Source: Mesorhizobium loti (GTDB taxonomy: Bacteria > Pseudomonadota > Alphaproteobacteria > Rhizobiales > Rhizobiaceae). Taken from it: a stretch of DNA of 64,000 nt. Position numbers and translations under genes: made by a program. The DNA lies in NCBI RefSeq assembly GCF_013170705.1, contig NZ_CP033334.1:5495501-5559500 (forward strand), given 5' to 3'. The notes under the pieces are model-generated. The model was given only the letters and a program-made list of their open reading frames with translations. It searched no databases and was not told where the DNA came from. Below are positions 35,687-43,566 of this stretch, piece by piece; position 1 is the stretch's first letter; every line of letters begins with the position of its first letter.

Positions 35687-36248
35687 TGTCCCAGCCGCGC
35701 TGCGCCGTCTTTTCCATGCCGTCCTGCTCGGCCTTGTCGGCGCCGGCATCGTGCACATCGTGGTGCTGCTTCTGGTGCCGGAGTTTTCTGAACGCGACGC
35801 CTGGTCGCGCCTGTCCATGGCGTCCGATCTCTACAGAATGAATCGGCTCGATGCCGAGGCGGGCGGCGCGCCGGTGGTGAAATCGGTCGACCCGCTATTC
35901 TATGCCACGGCCTGCCGGTTCGACCTGGAGGAAGGAATGGTTCGGATCAAGGCGCCGGGGAACGTCCCCTTCTGGTCGGTCTCGGTCTATGACCGCAGTG
36001 GCCATAATGTCTATTCCTTCAACGACCATACGGCGACCGGTGGCAAGCTCGATGCCGTGGTGCTGACGCCAGCCCAGATGATCGATGTGCGCAAGGACCT
36101 GCCCGAGGATCTGCAGGGGGCGATCTTCGTCGAGGCGCCGATCGACGAGGGCATCTTCGTCATCCGCAGCTTCGTACCGGACGACAGCTGGAAGCCGATC
36201 GTGTCGCGCTTTCTCGATCAGAGTTCCTGCGAACTGCAGGATTTCTAG
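35679..36248 (+). CDS. Membrane-anchored DUF1254 protein
   Basis: A 189-residue protein with an N-terminal helix (about 11-33) and a DUF1254 domain in the periplasm (about 45-185), including DPLFYATACRFDL, PFWSVSVYDRSGHNVYSFND (written here as the family's central strand pair) and EAPIDEGIFVIR. It starts inside the end of the DUF1214 gene and ends the group that begins with the penicillin-binding protein. Function unknown; in full-length relatives the two domains form one beta-rich unit. Confidence 0.82.
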   Translation: MRNVPAALRRLFHAVLLGLVGAGIVHIVVLLLVPEFSERDAWSRLSMASDLYRMNRLDAEAGGAPVVKSVDPLFYATACRFDLEEGMVRIKAPGNVPFWSVSVYDRSGHNVYSFNDHTATGGKLDAVVLTPAQMIDVRKDLPEDLQGAIFVEAPIDEGIFVIRSFVPDDSWKPIVSRFLDQSSCELQDF

Positions 36249-36330
36249 GCCGGATCGGGGCCTGATATCCGTATCAGAACAGCCGGCAGCGAATGCTGCC
36301 TGATGAGCCAGTCTGCCGCGTCAGGAAAAC

Positions 36331-36516
36331 TCAGTGATGCGGCACCGGCGTCCGTGGCGATCCCGGCTTGTCGGGTCCGGCAGGCCGCGCCTCGCCGGTG
36401 CTGGACCGCTCATAGCGGATGCCGGGAAAGATAATGACCGCCGCCGGTATTTCGGTGGTTTGCTTGGCTCGATTGGTCGGTGCCGCACGCGGCACGAAAG
36501 ACAGTACCATGCCCAT
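36331..36516 (-). CDS. Small conserved hypothetical protein (61 aa)
   Basis: A 61-residue basic, proline-rich polypeptide starting MGMVLSFVPRAAP with a central EIPAAVIIFPGIRYER. I have seen similar short proteins in Hyphomicrobiales genomes but no function is known. No membrane helix or signal peptide is evident. The frame is open 12 codons upstream, where another ATG would give 73 residues. Confidence 0.55.
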   Translation of the reverse strand: MGMVLSFVPRAAPTNRAKQTTEIPAAVIIFPGIRYERSSTGEARPAGPDKPGSPRTPVPHH

Positions 36517-36588
36517 GATTCGCGCATTCCTCTCGGTTTCCCCGGAGCACAACGCAACGCCTCCAATATCATTAAGGCCGGCAGAGGG

Positions 36589-36604
36589 TTAACGGAACGC
36601 TAAC
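36589..36604 (+). promoter_or_regulatory. CtrA-like box TTAA-N7-CTAAC
   Basis: TTAA, seven bases, then CTAAC: one mismatch from the CtrA consensus TTAA-N7-TTAAC. A further CTAAC lies ten bases on. It stands between the divergent small hypothetical gene and the DUF2336 gene, 73 bases upstream of the former and 122 of the latter. Similarity by eye only. Confidence 0.35.
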
Positions 36605-36725
36605 GGATCACCGCTAACTTGATCTTTGTCTTGAGGTCTGGACGTTCTGACCGAGGCAATCGCCAAACCGACATGGTCCCGGTTGAGCGTGATCAAGGCT
36701 GTGTATCGAGTATCGGGTATCCTTC

Positions 36726-37760
36726 GTGTCATCTTCGGACTTCAGGCAAATCGCGATACGGACGGAATCGGGCAAGGCCGAAAGGCTGTTCCGCGCCGCG
36801 GTGTCGGCGTTCTGCTCGCTGACGCGCCCATCGCGCCGCGAGATCGGCCAGCTTGAGGACCTGACGCTGCCGCTGTTCGACGATGTGTCCGTCGAATCGC
36901 GACGCTACGTGGCCGCCGCCCTTTCCGAATGCGAATATGCCCCCGCCGCGTTGGTGCGGCGCCTGTGCGAGGAACCGGTCGACATTGCCGCGCCGCTGCT
37001 GATCCGCTCGCGCGCCGTCAGCGATATCGACCTGATCGCGCTGATCGGTCGGCACGGACTGCCGCATGCGCGCGCCATCGCGCGCCGCAAGGACCTGAAC
37101 CCGACCATCGCTGATCTGATCAGAGTGCTCGAAAGACCGACGCTGGTGCGGGTGCGGGATCCGGAGGTATCGGCCCCCACGAAACCAGCCGCCGCGCCCG
37201 TCAATGCGCAAGCGGCAGAGGACAGCGCGACAAGACAACAGGCTCCCGGCATTGCCGCAGAGAATGCACGACGCAGGCTGCGCTCCATGATGCGCACCGG
37301 CGACGAAGCCTTGGCGGCGAGGGTCGATGCGTTCCCCGGTTCGGATACCTATGTCAAACTGCGCGAGACGGCGCTGACGGGAAACGCCGCGTTCTTCCAA
37401 ACGGCGCTTGCGGATGCCCTCGACATTGATTTCTCGACCGCGCGTTCGCTGACCGCCAACCAGAGCTACTCCTCATTGCTTGCGGCGCTGCGTTCGCTCG
37501 ACCTCAGCGAGGACCGGGCCTTCCTGATCACGGTCGCCATCTATCCCAGCCTGTTTCCGCATCCGCAGGCCATCCGAACCTATCTCGACCGCTACCGCCT
37601 GCTGCATCGCGATGTGGCACTGGACAAGGTGCGGGTATGGAAGGCCGAGACCGTGTCCAGGATGGTTCGTGACGCCTCGTCGGCGAACCGCGACAGCCGC
37701 AAGGCCTCGAACAGCGACGATGTCGCCGCCCCCGTCCTCAGGGCGTCTTCACGGAAATAA
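36726..37760 (+). CDS. DUF2336 domain protein
   Basis: A 344-residue soluble protein of the alphaproteobacterial DUF2336 family, made of HEAT-like alpha-helical repeats (about 55-135 and 175-320) with an Ala/Thr-rich linker near 140-170. The reading begins at GTG with no ATG available before the first conserved segment. No catalytic motif is visible. Its last 23 bases overlap the end of the convergent DUF1491 gene. Function unknown. Confidence 0.8.
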   Translation: MSSSDFRQIAIRTESGKAERLFRAAVSAFCSLTRPSRREIGQLEDLTLPLFDDVSVESRRYVAAALSECEYAPAALVRRLCEEPVDIAAPLLIRSRAVSDIDLIALIGRHGLPHARAIARRKDLNPTIADLIRVLERPTLVRVRDPEVSAPTKPAAAPVNAQAAEDSATRQQAPGIAAENARRRLRSMMRTGDEALAARVDAFPGSDTYVKLRETALTGNAAFFQTALADALDIDFSTARSLTANQSYSSLLAALRSLDLSEDRAFLITVAIYPSLFPHPQAIRTYLDRYRLLHRDVALDKVRVWKAETVSRMVRDASSANRDSRKASNSDDVAAPVLRASSRK

Positions 37761-38085
37761 GCTCTTCGACCGGAACAGTCCCGGCCTCGATCTCGACCAC
37801 CCAGATGTCCGGATCGAATTTTTTTTCCCTCTCAAGACGGGCATCAAGCACGGCCGGATCATCGCCGGCGGCGAGAAGGCTGAAGAAACGATCATCGGGC
37901 TTGGCCGAATCATAGCTTGTCTGCGGCGCCGGCCCGTAGAGAGCGACGTCACCCAGCCTGCCCCGCGTCAGCACGAAAACAGCGCCGGCCTCGGTTGCGC
38001 CACGGTTGACCACGGCGGCAAATCCGCCGGCGCCGAAAACGCGGCGCACCAAGGCCGAAACCCACAGATCAGATGTGACACGCAT
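37738..38085 (-). CDS. DUF1491 family protein
   Basis: A 115-residue soluble protein of the DUF1491 family (MRVTSDLWVSALVRRVF, AVVNRGATEAGAVFV, then DIWVVEIE near 94-101). These small alpha/beta proteins are restricted to alphaproteobacteria and have no known role. It is the third minus-strand gene after the DivJ-like kinase and the peptidoglycan-binding protein, 68 bases after the latter. Confidence 0.85.
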   Translation of the reverse strand: MRVTSDLWVSALVRRVFGAGGFAAVVNRGATEAGAVFVLTRGRLGDVALYGPAPQTSYDSAKPDDRFFSLLAAGDDPAVLDARLEREKKFDPDIWVVEIEAGTVPVEELISVKTP

Positions 38086-38153
38086 GAGACAGCTCCGAAA
38101 GCGTGCGGCTATCTAGCGATAATTCCGCCGCCCGGCGAGCCGTCATTTCCCGA

Positions 38154-38951
38154 TCAGTTGGTCAGGCCTATCTCGCGCATCTTGACGTAGACGATCTCGT
38201 CGGGCTCGCCGGTCTGCGGCAGGCCGAACAACGACTGGAATTCCTTGATCGCCGCCTTGGTGCGCGCGCCGACGACACCGTCCAACTGCATGTCGTCATT
38301 GCCGAACGCCTTGAGCCCGGCCTGGATCTTGACGATGCGGGGGTCGGGTCCCTGGGCCGGGGCGGTATCCGTCTGTCCGGCACTCGCCTGCCCGGAATTT
38401 GTCTGCAGGGACACCGGAACGGCGGCCTGCGTATCCGGGCGAGGCTGCGGTTTGGGCACGGAGGCGGTCTTCGGCGTTGCGCCAAGCTGATCGAGCAACA
38501 GCGCATCGATCTCGCCGGAAGCGTTGAGCCCGACCTTCTGCTGGTAGGCCTGTATGGCCTTGCGCGTGTTGGGGCCGGAAATGCCGTCGACCGCGCCGGA
38601 ATAGAAATCGAGATCCTTCAATATGCCTTGCACCTGCTCGACCACCGGGTCGCCCTTCATCGGGGCGGGCGCCGCGTTAGGCCGCACGATGTTGATCGTC
38701 GTCTCCGGCTCGTCGGAGGCGGTGTGCGGAAAACCCTGGAAATTGCGGGTGGCGAAGAACGCCCCGGCATGCGGGAAAGGCTGATACCACAGAGCATTCA
38801 CCGAGACATAGAACAGCGTCACCAGGAATGCCGTCGATCCACCCACCAGGACCGGGTTGCGCGAAATCATGCCGCCGACGGCTATGGCGCCGTCCTGGAA
38901 GGCGTTGCTGCGGCGTTTGACCGCCTTAGGCTGTTTTGCGGAGCGAGCCAT
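38154..38951 (-). CDS. Membrane-anchored protein with two peptidoglycan-binding domains
   Basis: A 265-residue protein: cytoplasmic basic N-terminus, one membrane helix (about 33-54), then two PG_binding_1 domains in the periplasm (about 102-155, VQGILKDLDFYSGAVDGISG; and 205-262, IQAGLKAFG...DGVVGARTKAAIKEFQ), joined by a Pro/Gln/Ala linker. Its start lies inside the end of the histidine kinase gene (26-base overlap), so the two are translationally coupled. It may tether the cell wall or help place the kinase. Confidence 0.85.
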   Translation of the reverse strand: MARSAKQPKAVKRRSNAFQDGAIAVGGMISRNPVLVGGSTAFLVTLFYVSVNALWYQPFPHAGAFFATRNFQGFPHTASDEPETTINIVRPNAAPAPMKGDPVVEQVQGILKDLDFYSGAVDGISGPNTRKAIQAYQQKVGLNASGEIDALLLDQLGATPKTASVPKPQPRPDTQAAVPVSLQTNSGQASAGQTDTAPAQGPDPRIVKIQAGLKAFGNDDMQLDGVVGARTKAAIKEFQSLFGLPQTGEPDEIVYVKMREIGLTN

Positions 38952-40749
38952 TTCTGTCCCCTTTCGCCCTCGTCGCCGGCATCGTCAGCACCGCTGTCTC
39001 GTTCGCCGGGCGCCCCTTCGGCCCGTTGACCGGCAGGCTGATGGTCACCGTGGTGCCCTCGCCCGGCATGCTTTCGATCGACATGGTGCCTTCGTGCAGT
39101 GCCACCAGCCCCTTCACCAGTGAAAGGCCAAGACCGGTACCCTCGAAACGGCGCGTATAGTCGTTCTGTATCTGCATGAAAGGCTTGCCGAGGTTGGCGA
39201 AGTCCTCCTCGGCGATGCCGATGCCGGTGTCCCTGACCCAGAAATGCAGGCGCGAGCCGATCCGCTTGCCACCAACGACGACATCGCCGCCATCGGGCGT
39301 AAACTTGATCGCATTGGAGACGAGATTGATGAGGATCTGCTGCACCGCGCGGCGATCGGCGTTGATGTCGCCGGCGTCGGGAGCGATCTGCGTTTGCAGG
39401 TCGATGTTCTTGGCCTGTGCCTGCAACCGCATCATCGACTGGCACATCTCGACGGCTTCCATGAACCGGAATGGCTCCGGTTCCGCCGTATAGGCTCCCG
39501 ATTCGATCCTCGACACGTCGAGTATGGATGTCACCACGGCTAGAAGGTGCTGGCCTGAATCCCGCACCAGGCCGACATATTCCTTCTGGCGCGGATCCTT
39601 GAAGGCGCCAAACATCTCATGCAGCAGCATGTCCGAGAAGCCGATGATGGCGTTCAACGGCGTGCGCAGTTCATGGCTCACCACCGCCAGGAACCGTCCC
39701 TTGGCCACTTCGGCGGCGGCTGCCATCTCATTGGCCTGCGCGAGTTCCCCGCGCAGCCGGGCAGTTTCGTCATTTTCGCGCAGGACCAGCGTGAAGACAT
39801 CGCCCTGCTCCTCACCGCGCACCAGTTCGAGCAGGAACGGCCGATAGTTGTCGGCCATCAAGCGGCTGTCATTTTGGCGATTGTCATTCTGGCCGTTGCC
39901 ATTCTGGGGCAGCCTGATGCGCAGTTCGAGGCGGCGCGACAGGGCACCATCACGCATGTCGGCAAGAGCGCTGAGATAGGAGACACGGTCCGACAGATGG
40001 ACACGGTCGAAAAAGCCGGTTCCGGAAAGCAGTTCAGGCGGCAATTTCAAAAGCGTGCGCGCCTTGGCGGACGCGTCCAGGACTTCGCCGTGGCGAGCGA
40101 CCCGCAGGATCACCGCGTCGATGATGTCTTCCAGCCGGTCGCCGGGATCCAGCGCATCAGCCGCACCGGTGGTATCGCGAAACGCCGATACGCGCGGGAT
40201 GAGCGTCAGGGCCCAGGCCAACGGCACCAGCCAATGCCAGGCCACGATCTGCGCGCCCGCGAAGGGCAGGAAGGCCGCTGCCAGAGGCTGAAGGGCAATG
40301 GCGGCAATGGCCGAGACCGCTCCCCACAGGGCCGCCCGCCGCGAAGCGCCGATCCACCAGGCTTCGAAAGGCAGCGCCACGGCAAGCATGGCGACGGGAG
40401 AGCTCAACCCGCCGGCGGCGGCGATGAGGCCGCCAAGGGCAACAGCCGCCATCGCCAGGGCGATCGGGGCCGCCGCGGCCATCTTGCCGGTTGCCGCCAC
40501 CAGCAAGGCGACGAACCAGCACAGACCGAAGGCGGCGAAGATGGCGGCCATGGTCACAGCGGCGCCCATGCCTGATGTGACCAGCGTGACAGCCGCACCA
40601 GCGGCAAAGAATGGCGCCGCCAGCATGACGCCGATGAAACGGCGTTGGCGTTTGCGGCCGCTCTGCCCAAGAATGGAGGGATGGACCATACGTTCGCAAC
40701 CGGCGGCAATCGCGCCAGGCAATTCAGCGTATCTGGCCTTGATTGGCAT
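38926..40749 (-). CDS. Polytopic membrane histidine kinase, DivJ-like
   Basis: A 607-residue kinase. About five or six hydrophobic segments in the first 190 residues form a compact membrane sensor without a large periplasmic loop; a PAS-like region (about 225-325) follows. HisKA carries His359 in SHELRTPLNAIIGFSDML, and the ATPase has RDTGIGI and GTGLGLSLVKG. The HisKA sequence belongs with PleC/DivJ, and the membrane layout resembles DivJ, the DivK kinase. The name is not assigned. The ATG at MPIKARYAELP is preferred since the conserved part begins close to it; longer and shorter starts exist. Confidence 0.8.
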   Translation of the reverse strand: MPIKARYAELPGAIAAGCERMVHPSILGQSGRKRQRRFIGVMLAAPFFAAGAAVTLVTSGMGAAVTMAAIFAAFGLCWFVALLVAATGKMAAAAPIALAMAAVALGGLIAAAGGLSSPVAMLAVALPFEAWWIGASRRAALWGAVSAIAAIALQPLAAAFLPFAGAQIVAWHWLVPLAWALTLIPRVSAFRDTTGAADALDPGDRLEDIIDAVILRVARHGEVLDASAKARTLLKLPPELLSGTGFFDRVHLSDRVSYLSALADMRDGALSRRLELRIRLPQNGNGQNDNRQNDSRLMADNYRPFLLELVRGEEQGDVFTLVLRENDETARLRGELAQANEMAAAAEVAKGRFLAVVSHELRTPLNAIIGFSDMLLHEMFGAFKDPRQKEYVGLVRDSGQHLLAVVTSILDVSRIESGAYTAEPEPFRFMEAVEMCQSMMRLQAQAKNIDLQTQIAPDAGDINADRRAVQQILINLVSNAIKFTPDGGDVVVGGKRIGSRLHFWVRDTGIGIAEEDFANLGKPFMQIQNDYTRRFEGTGLGLSLVKGLVALHEGTMSIESMPGEGTTVTISLPVNGPKGRPANETAVLTMPATRAKGDRNGSLRKTA

Positions 40750-41222
40750 CAACTCAACGCACTCGCACTCGTCGTGAACAGCTCTGCCTTTGCAGATTGT
40801 TTTGATTGGCTCTGAAACTCTCATCCAGCGTTTAAGGAATGGATAAGGCAGGGCCGACCAAAGCCCGGCCTGCGGCAAATATCGGGACGGAGGCGGCCGA
40901 AAACCCGGGCAAATGCCGCCATAGTAAATGGAGGGTTATCTCCGAACGCCCGACGTCAGCGGACCGTCGATGGAAAGAGAACCGCCCCAATCCGAGGAAA
41001 CATGAATAGAAACAAGCAGATGGATGGTTATCAGATGGTAACGAAAATCCTCCCGATATGAGACAAATCCACTGCAAAACGCTTTGTTTCGAATTTGCCT
41101 AAAATTTGAGGAAAATTCTCTGCGAACCTGCAAGCCGTCCTTTGTGCCTGTGTGCCAAGATCCTGCCCATAAAAGAGGTCATGCCACATGATGCATGATC
41201 CGGTCACGACGAGAGGCGAGGC
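40750..41222. other. Divergent promoter region
   Basis: 473 bases between the kinase gene and the DUF5330 gene. No gene could be supported. The right half is markedly AT-richer than the surroundings and contains a weak inverted repeat GAATTT...AAATTC (41090-41117). Promoters for both flanking genes are expected here. A longer kinase start would take up the first 129 bases. Confidence 0.5.
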
Positions 41223-41573
41223 ATGTTCTTCCTGATAAGAATGGCTTTCTGGTTTTCACTGGTGCTCCTTGCGCTGCCGCTGAGTGTCGGTTCCGAAGAA
41301 CCCGGGCAGGAAAGCGTCGGGCCGATCCAGGCCCTGTTCGCGGCACGCGACGCGGTGGGTGACATTGCCGGCATCTGCGAGCGCAAGCCCGATGTCTGTG
41401 AAACCGGCAAATCGGCGATGCACACCATCACCGCACGCGCCAAGGAGACGGCCAAGATCGCGGCCGCCATGCTGGACGACAAGTCCGCCGGCCCCGACAC
41501 CTCGACAATGACGGGCAGCGTGCCGGAAGAGATCGTCCTGCCCGAGACCGTCAACCTGCCGGTAAAGAACTAG
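41223..41573 (+). CDS. DUF5330 small exported protein
   Basis: A 116-residue protein with an N-terminal signal or anchor helix (MFFLIRMAFWFSLVLLALPL) and a short helical domain with two cysteines (GICERKPDVCETG, about 50-62), matching the DUF5330 family of Hyphomicrobiales. GAGAGGCGAG precedes the ATG. The mature part should be periplasmic. A clear intrinsic terminator follows. No function known. Confidence 0.8.
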   Translation: MFFLIRMAFWFSLVLLALPLSVGSEEPGQESVGPIQALFAARDAVGDIAGICERKPDVCETGKSAMHTITARAKETAKIAAAMLDDKSAGPDTSTMTGSVPEEIVLPETVNLPVKN

Positions 41574-41606
41574 GCTGCCCATGAACAGTTAAGCCGTCTC
41601 GACGGC

Positions 41607-41656
41607 ACGCCGCGGGCCGTCTGCCCTCTCGACGCCCGCGGTGTTCTTGTTTTTTC
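41607..41656 (+). terminator. Intrinsic terminator after the DUF5330 gene
   Basis: ACGCCGCGGGC pairs with GCCCGCGGTGT over 11 positions (one G-T wobble) around a 16-base loop, followed at once by TCTTGTTTTTT. This isolates the gene from sufE downstream. Confidence 0.75.
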
Positions 41657-41692
41657 CGTGACGCGGCACTGCCGCATGACTATATCCGGGTC

Positions 41693-42121
41693 ATGGCGAC
41701 CACGATCCAGACGATCCGCGATGATTTCTCCTTCCTTGATGAGTGGGAGGACCGCTATCGTTACGTCATCGAGCTCGGCGAAGCGTTGCCTCCCTTTCCC
41801 GATGCGGAACGCAACGCCGCCAACAAGGTGCCAGGTTGCGTCAGCCAGGTCTGGCTGACCACCGAAAAGGGACCGGGCAGCGATCCGGTCATTACCTTCA
41901 CCGGCGATTCGGACGCCCATATCGTGCGCGGGCTGGTCGCGATCATGCTGGCGCTGTTTTCAGGAAGGACCGCCAGCGAAATCCAGAAAACCGATGCGGA
42001 AGCGACGCTGAAGGCGCTCGGACTGGACGAACACCTGTCGCCCCAGCGCGCCAATGGTCTCCGCTCGATGGTCAAGCGCATCAAGCGCGATGCCGAGGCG
42101 GCACTCAGGCAAACCGCCTGA
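41693..42121 (+). CDS. sufE: SufE family sulfur-acceptor protein
   Basis: A 142-residue cytoplasmic protein that takes persulfide sulfur from the cysteine desulfurase SufS and passes it to the SufBCD scaffold for Fe-S cluster assembly. The active Cys49 lies in VPGCVSQVWL, and the C-terminal SPQRANGLRSMVKRI is typical. It stands alone, away from the suf operon, as is common in rhizobia. Confidence 0.93.
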   Translation: MATTIQTIRDDFSFLDEWEDRYRYVIELGEALPPFPDAERNAANKVPGCVSQVWLTTEKGPGSDPVITFTGDSDAHIVRGLVAIMLALFSGRTASEIQKTDAEATLKALGLDEHLSPQRANGLRSMVKRIKRDAEAALRQTA

Positions 42122-42161
42122 CGCCCCTGTCGGCCACAACAAGCCTCTCCCCAAAAGTCAA

Positions 42162-42181
42162 ACGGCGCCCGGAGGCGCCGT
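42162..42181 (-). terminator. Bidirectional hairpin between sufE and mucR
   Basis: ACGGCGCC and GGCGCCGT pair perfectly around CGGA. Read on the minus strand it is followed by TTTGACTTTT, so it best serves mucR, but it lies between two convergent genes and can act on both. Confidence 0.65.
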
Positions 42182-42209
42182 CAACGTCGCTTCGACCTGA
42201 CAGCAGCGA

Positions 42210-42635
42210 CTACCGCGCCTTGCGCTTGCGGCCAAGGCCCATCTTCTTGGCAAGCTGCGAGCGGGCCGCCGCATAGTTCGGGGCAACCATCGGGTAGCTC
42301 GGGTCGAGGTTCCACTTTTCACGATACTGGTCCGGCGTCAGATCATAGTGGGTCATCAGGTGACGCTTGAGCGACTTGAACTTCTTGCCGTCTTCAAGAC
42401 AGACAATGTAGTCGTCATGGACCGAGCGCTTCGGATTGACAGCCGGCTTCTGCTTGTCGGCAGGGGGCTGTTCGGCGGTTCCGCCCACGCGCCCGAGAGC
42501 GGCATGGACATCGGATATGAGGTTCGGCAGTTCGCCGACCGGTACGGGATTGTTGCTGACATAGGCGGCCACCACATCGGCGGTCAGCTCAATCAGCGCA
42601 TCATTGTTTCTGGAAGGTGTTTCGACAATATCCAT
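42210..42635 (-). CDS. mucR: MucR/Ros-family transcriptional regulator
   Basis: A 141-residue zinc-finger-like regulator; family members repress exopolysaccharide, motility and quorum-sensing genes by binding AT-rich DNA as oligomers. The N-terminal oligomerisation helix is about residues 9-50, the DNA-binding domain about 70-137. In Ros the zinc ligands are Cys79, Cys82, His92 and His97. Here, in the same numbering, Cys79 and His92 remain but position 82 is Asp and 97 is Tyr ([19 protein letters not shown]). This is the type described in M. loti as able to fold without the usual zinc site. Long AT-rich upstream region. Confidence 0.9.
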   Translation of the reverse strand: MDIVETPSRNNDALIELTADVVAAYVSNNPVPVGELPNLISDVHAALGRVGGTAEQPPADKQKPAVNPKRSVHDDYIVCLEDGKKFKSLKRHLMTHYDLTPDQYREKWNLDPSYPMVAPNYAAARSQLAKKMGLGRKRKAR

Positions 42636-42880
42636 GATCTTCAGGCCCCAACAAGAGTTACATCGGTTTGCGCCCCTTTTCAGGCAGGGCATTGCACGAA
42701 TTTTATGAAGGTAGAATTTCAGTGATTCGTGTCAAGGTCACATCAATGCGACCTGAGAGCAAGTAAGTCAATTCGCTCTTCGCGTTGTATTTGCGAAAGT
42801 TGATCAAATATTGGCCAGTCAGCTTCAATCTTTCGTGCGTTATGTATTTTCCGATATTTCGCGCGCCAAACCGACAAAGG

Positions 42881-42895
42881 CTGACGTTACGTCAG
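42881..42895. promoter_or_regulatory. Perfect palindrome CTGACGT-T-ACGTCAG
   Basis: Seven-base arms pair exactly around one central T. A site this symmetrical in a long AT-rich non-coding region is likely to bind a dimeric regulator. It is about 246 bases from the mucR start; the next gene on the other side runs toward it, so it would control mucR or an unannotated transcript. Confidence 0.45.
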
Positions 42896-43031
42896 ATCAT
42901 CGTTACATTCGCGACAACTCACAAAACAGGCTTTCAATGCTCCGGTTTGCTTTGCCATCGCGTGAACAGTCTTGGTTGTCACATCCGCCCGCGAAACCAT
43001 AGGTTGCCGCCCACCTTTCATGCAGGCGATC

Positions 43032-43059
43032 AGGCGGCATGTCCGCCAGCCTGCCGCCT
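43032..43059 (-). terminator. Hairpin after the SH3-like protein gene
   Basis: AGGCGGCA and TGCCGCCT pair perfectly around 12 bases, about 24 bases beyond the stop of the gene on the minus strand. An alternative inner fold (GGCGG/CCGCC) exists. No T-run. Confidence 0.4.
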
Positions 43060-43082
43060 CGGGGCCAATCGATGCCGCTCGA

Positions 43083-43451
43083 TCAATACGGGGTGATGAA
43101 CTTGCCATGGGCCCAGCCCGTGACGAAGGTGCCGTTCCTGGCCGGATCATGCCAGATCTCACACCAGCGATAGCGAACAGTCTGCCGCTGCTTCCATGCA
43201 GGTTGATTGACGATGTCGAGCAGGTTTATGCCATCGGTGCATCGTCCGGTCATTTGCAGGATGGTACCGTTCGGGTATGCGGCCTGCTTCCGGGATGTGG
43301 CTGATGGATATTTACGCACGTTGAGCGTGTCGCCGAACGGCACATTGGCCACTTGCCAAGCCGCGAATACGGTCGCATGAGACTGGCCAGCAAAGACCAG
43401 TGTTAGCGAAGCAGCGGCGAAAGTCGCCGCAATCCGAGACCGAATGGTCAT
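43083..43451 (-). CDS. Exported SH3-like domain protein
   Basis: A 122-residue secreted protein: signal peptide (cleavage near SHATV) and a bacterial SH3-like fold with DTLNVRKYPSATSRKQAAYPNG split over two strands, GRCTDG and RYRWCEIWHD, containing two cysteines that may bond. Such domains bind cell-wall material or partner proteins in the periplasm. Two adjacent ATGs exist; the second has the better spacing to GGGAGG. Confidence 0.78.
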   Translation of the reverse strand: MTIRSRIAATFAAASLTLVFAGQSHATVFAAWQVANVPFGDTLNVRKYPSATSRKQAAYPNGTILQMTGRCTDGINLLDIVNQPAWKQRQTVRYRWCEIWHDPARNGTFVTGWAHGKFITPY

Positions 43452-43566
43452 CATCTTTCCTCCCGGCCCATCTCAAGGAGCCGACACCACCTCTAGGCTG
43501 CAACCCTTGAACCCACCCTGATCGGCGTGTTCACTCACCATTCAAGATATCCCCCAGCGAGACGCA

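Larger units (their letters stand above)
42636..43082. other. AT-rich region upstream of mucR
   Basis: 447 bases without a supportable gene. It includes an AT-rich leader close to mucR, where autoregulation would be expected for this family, a 15-base palindrome and a hairpin at the far end (both listed separately). Confidence 0.6.
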
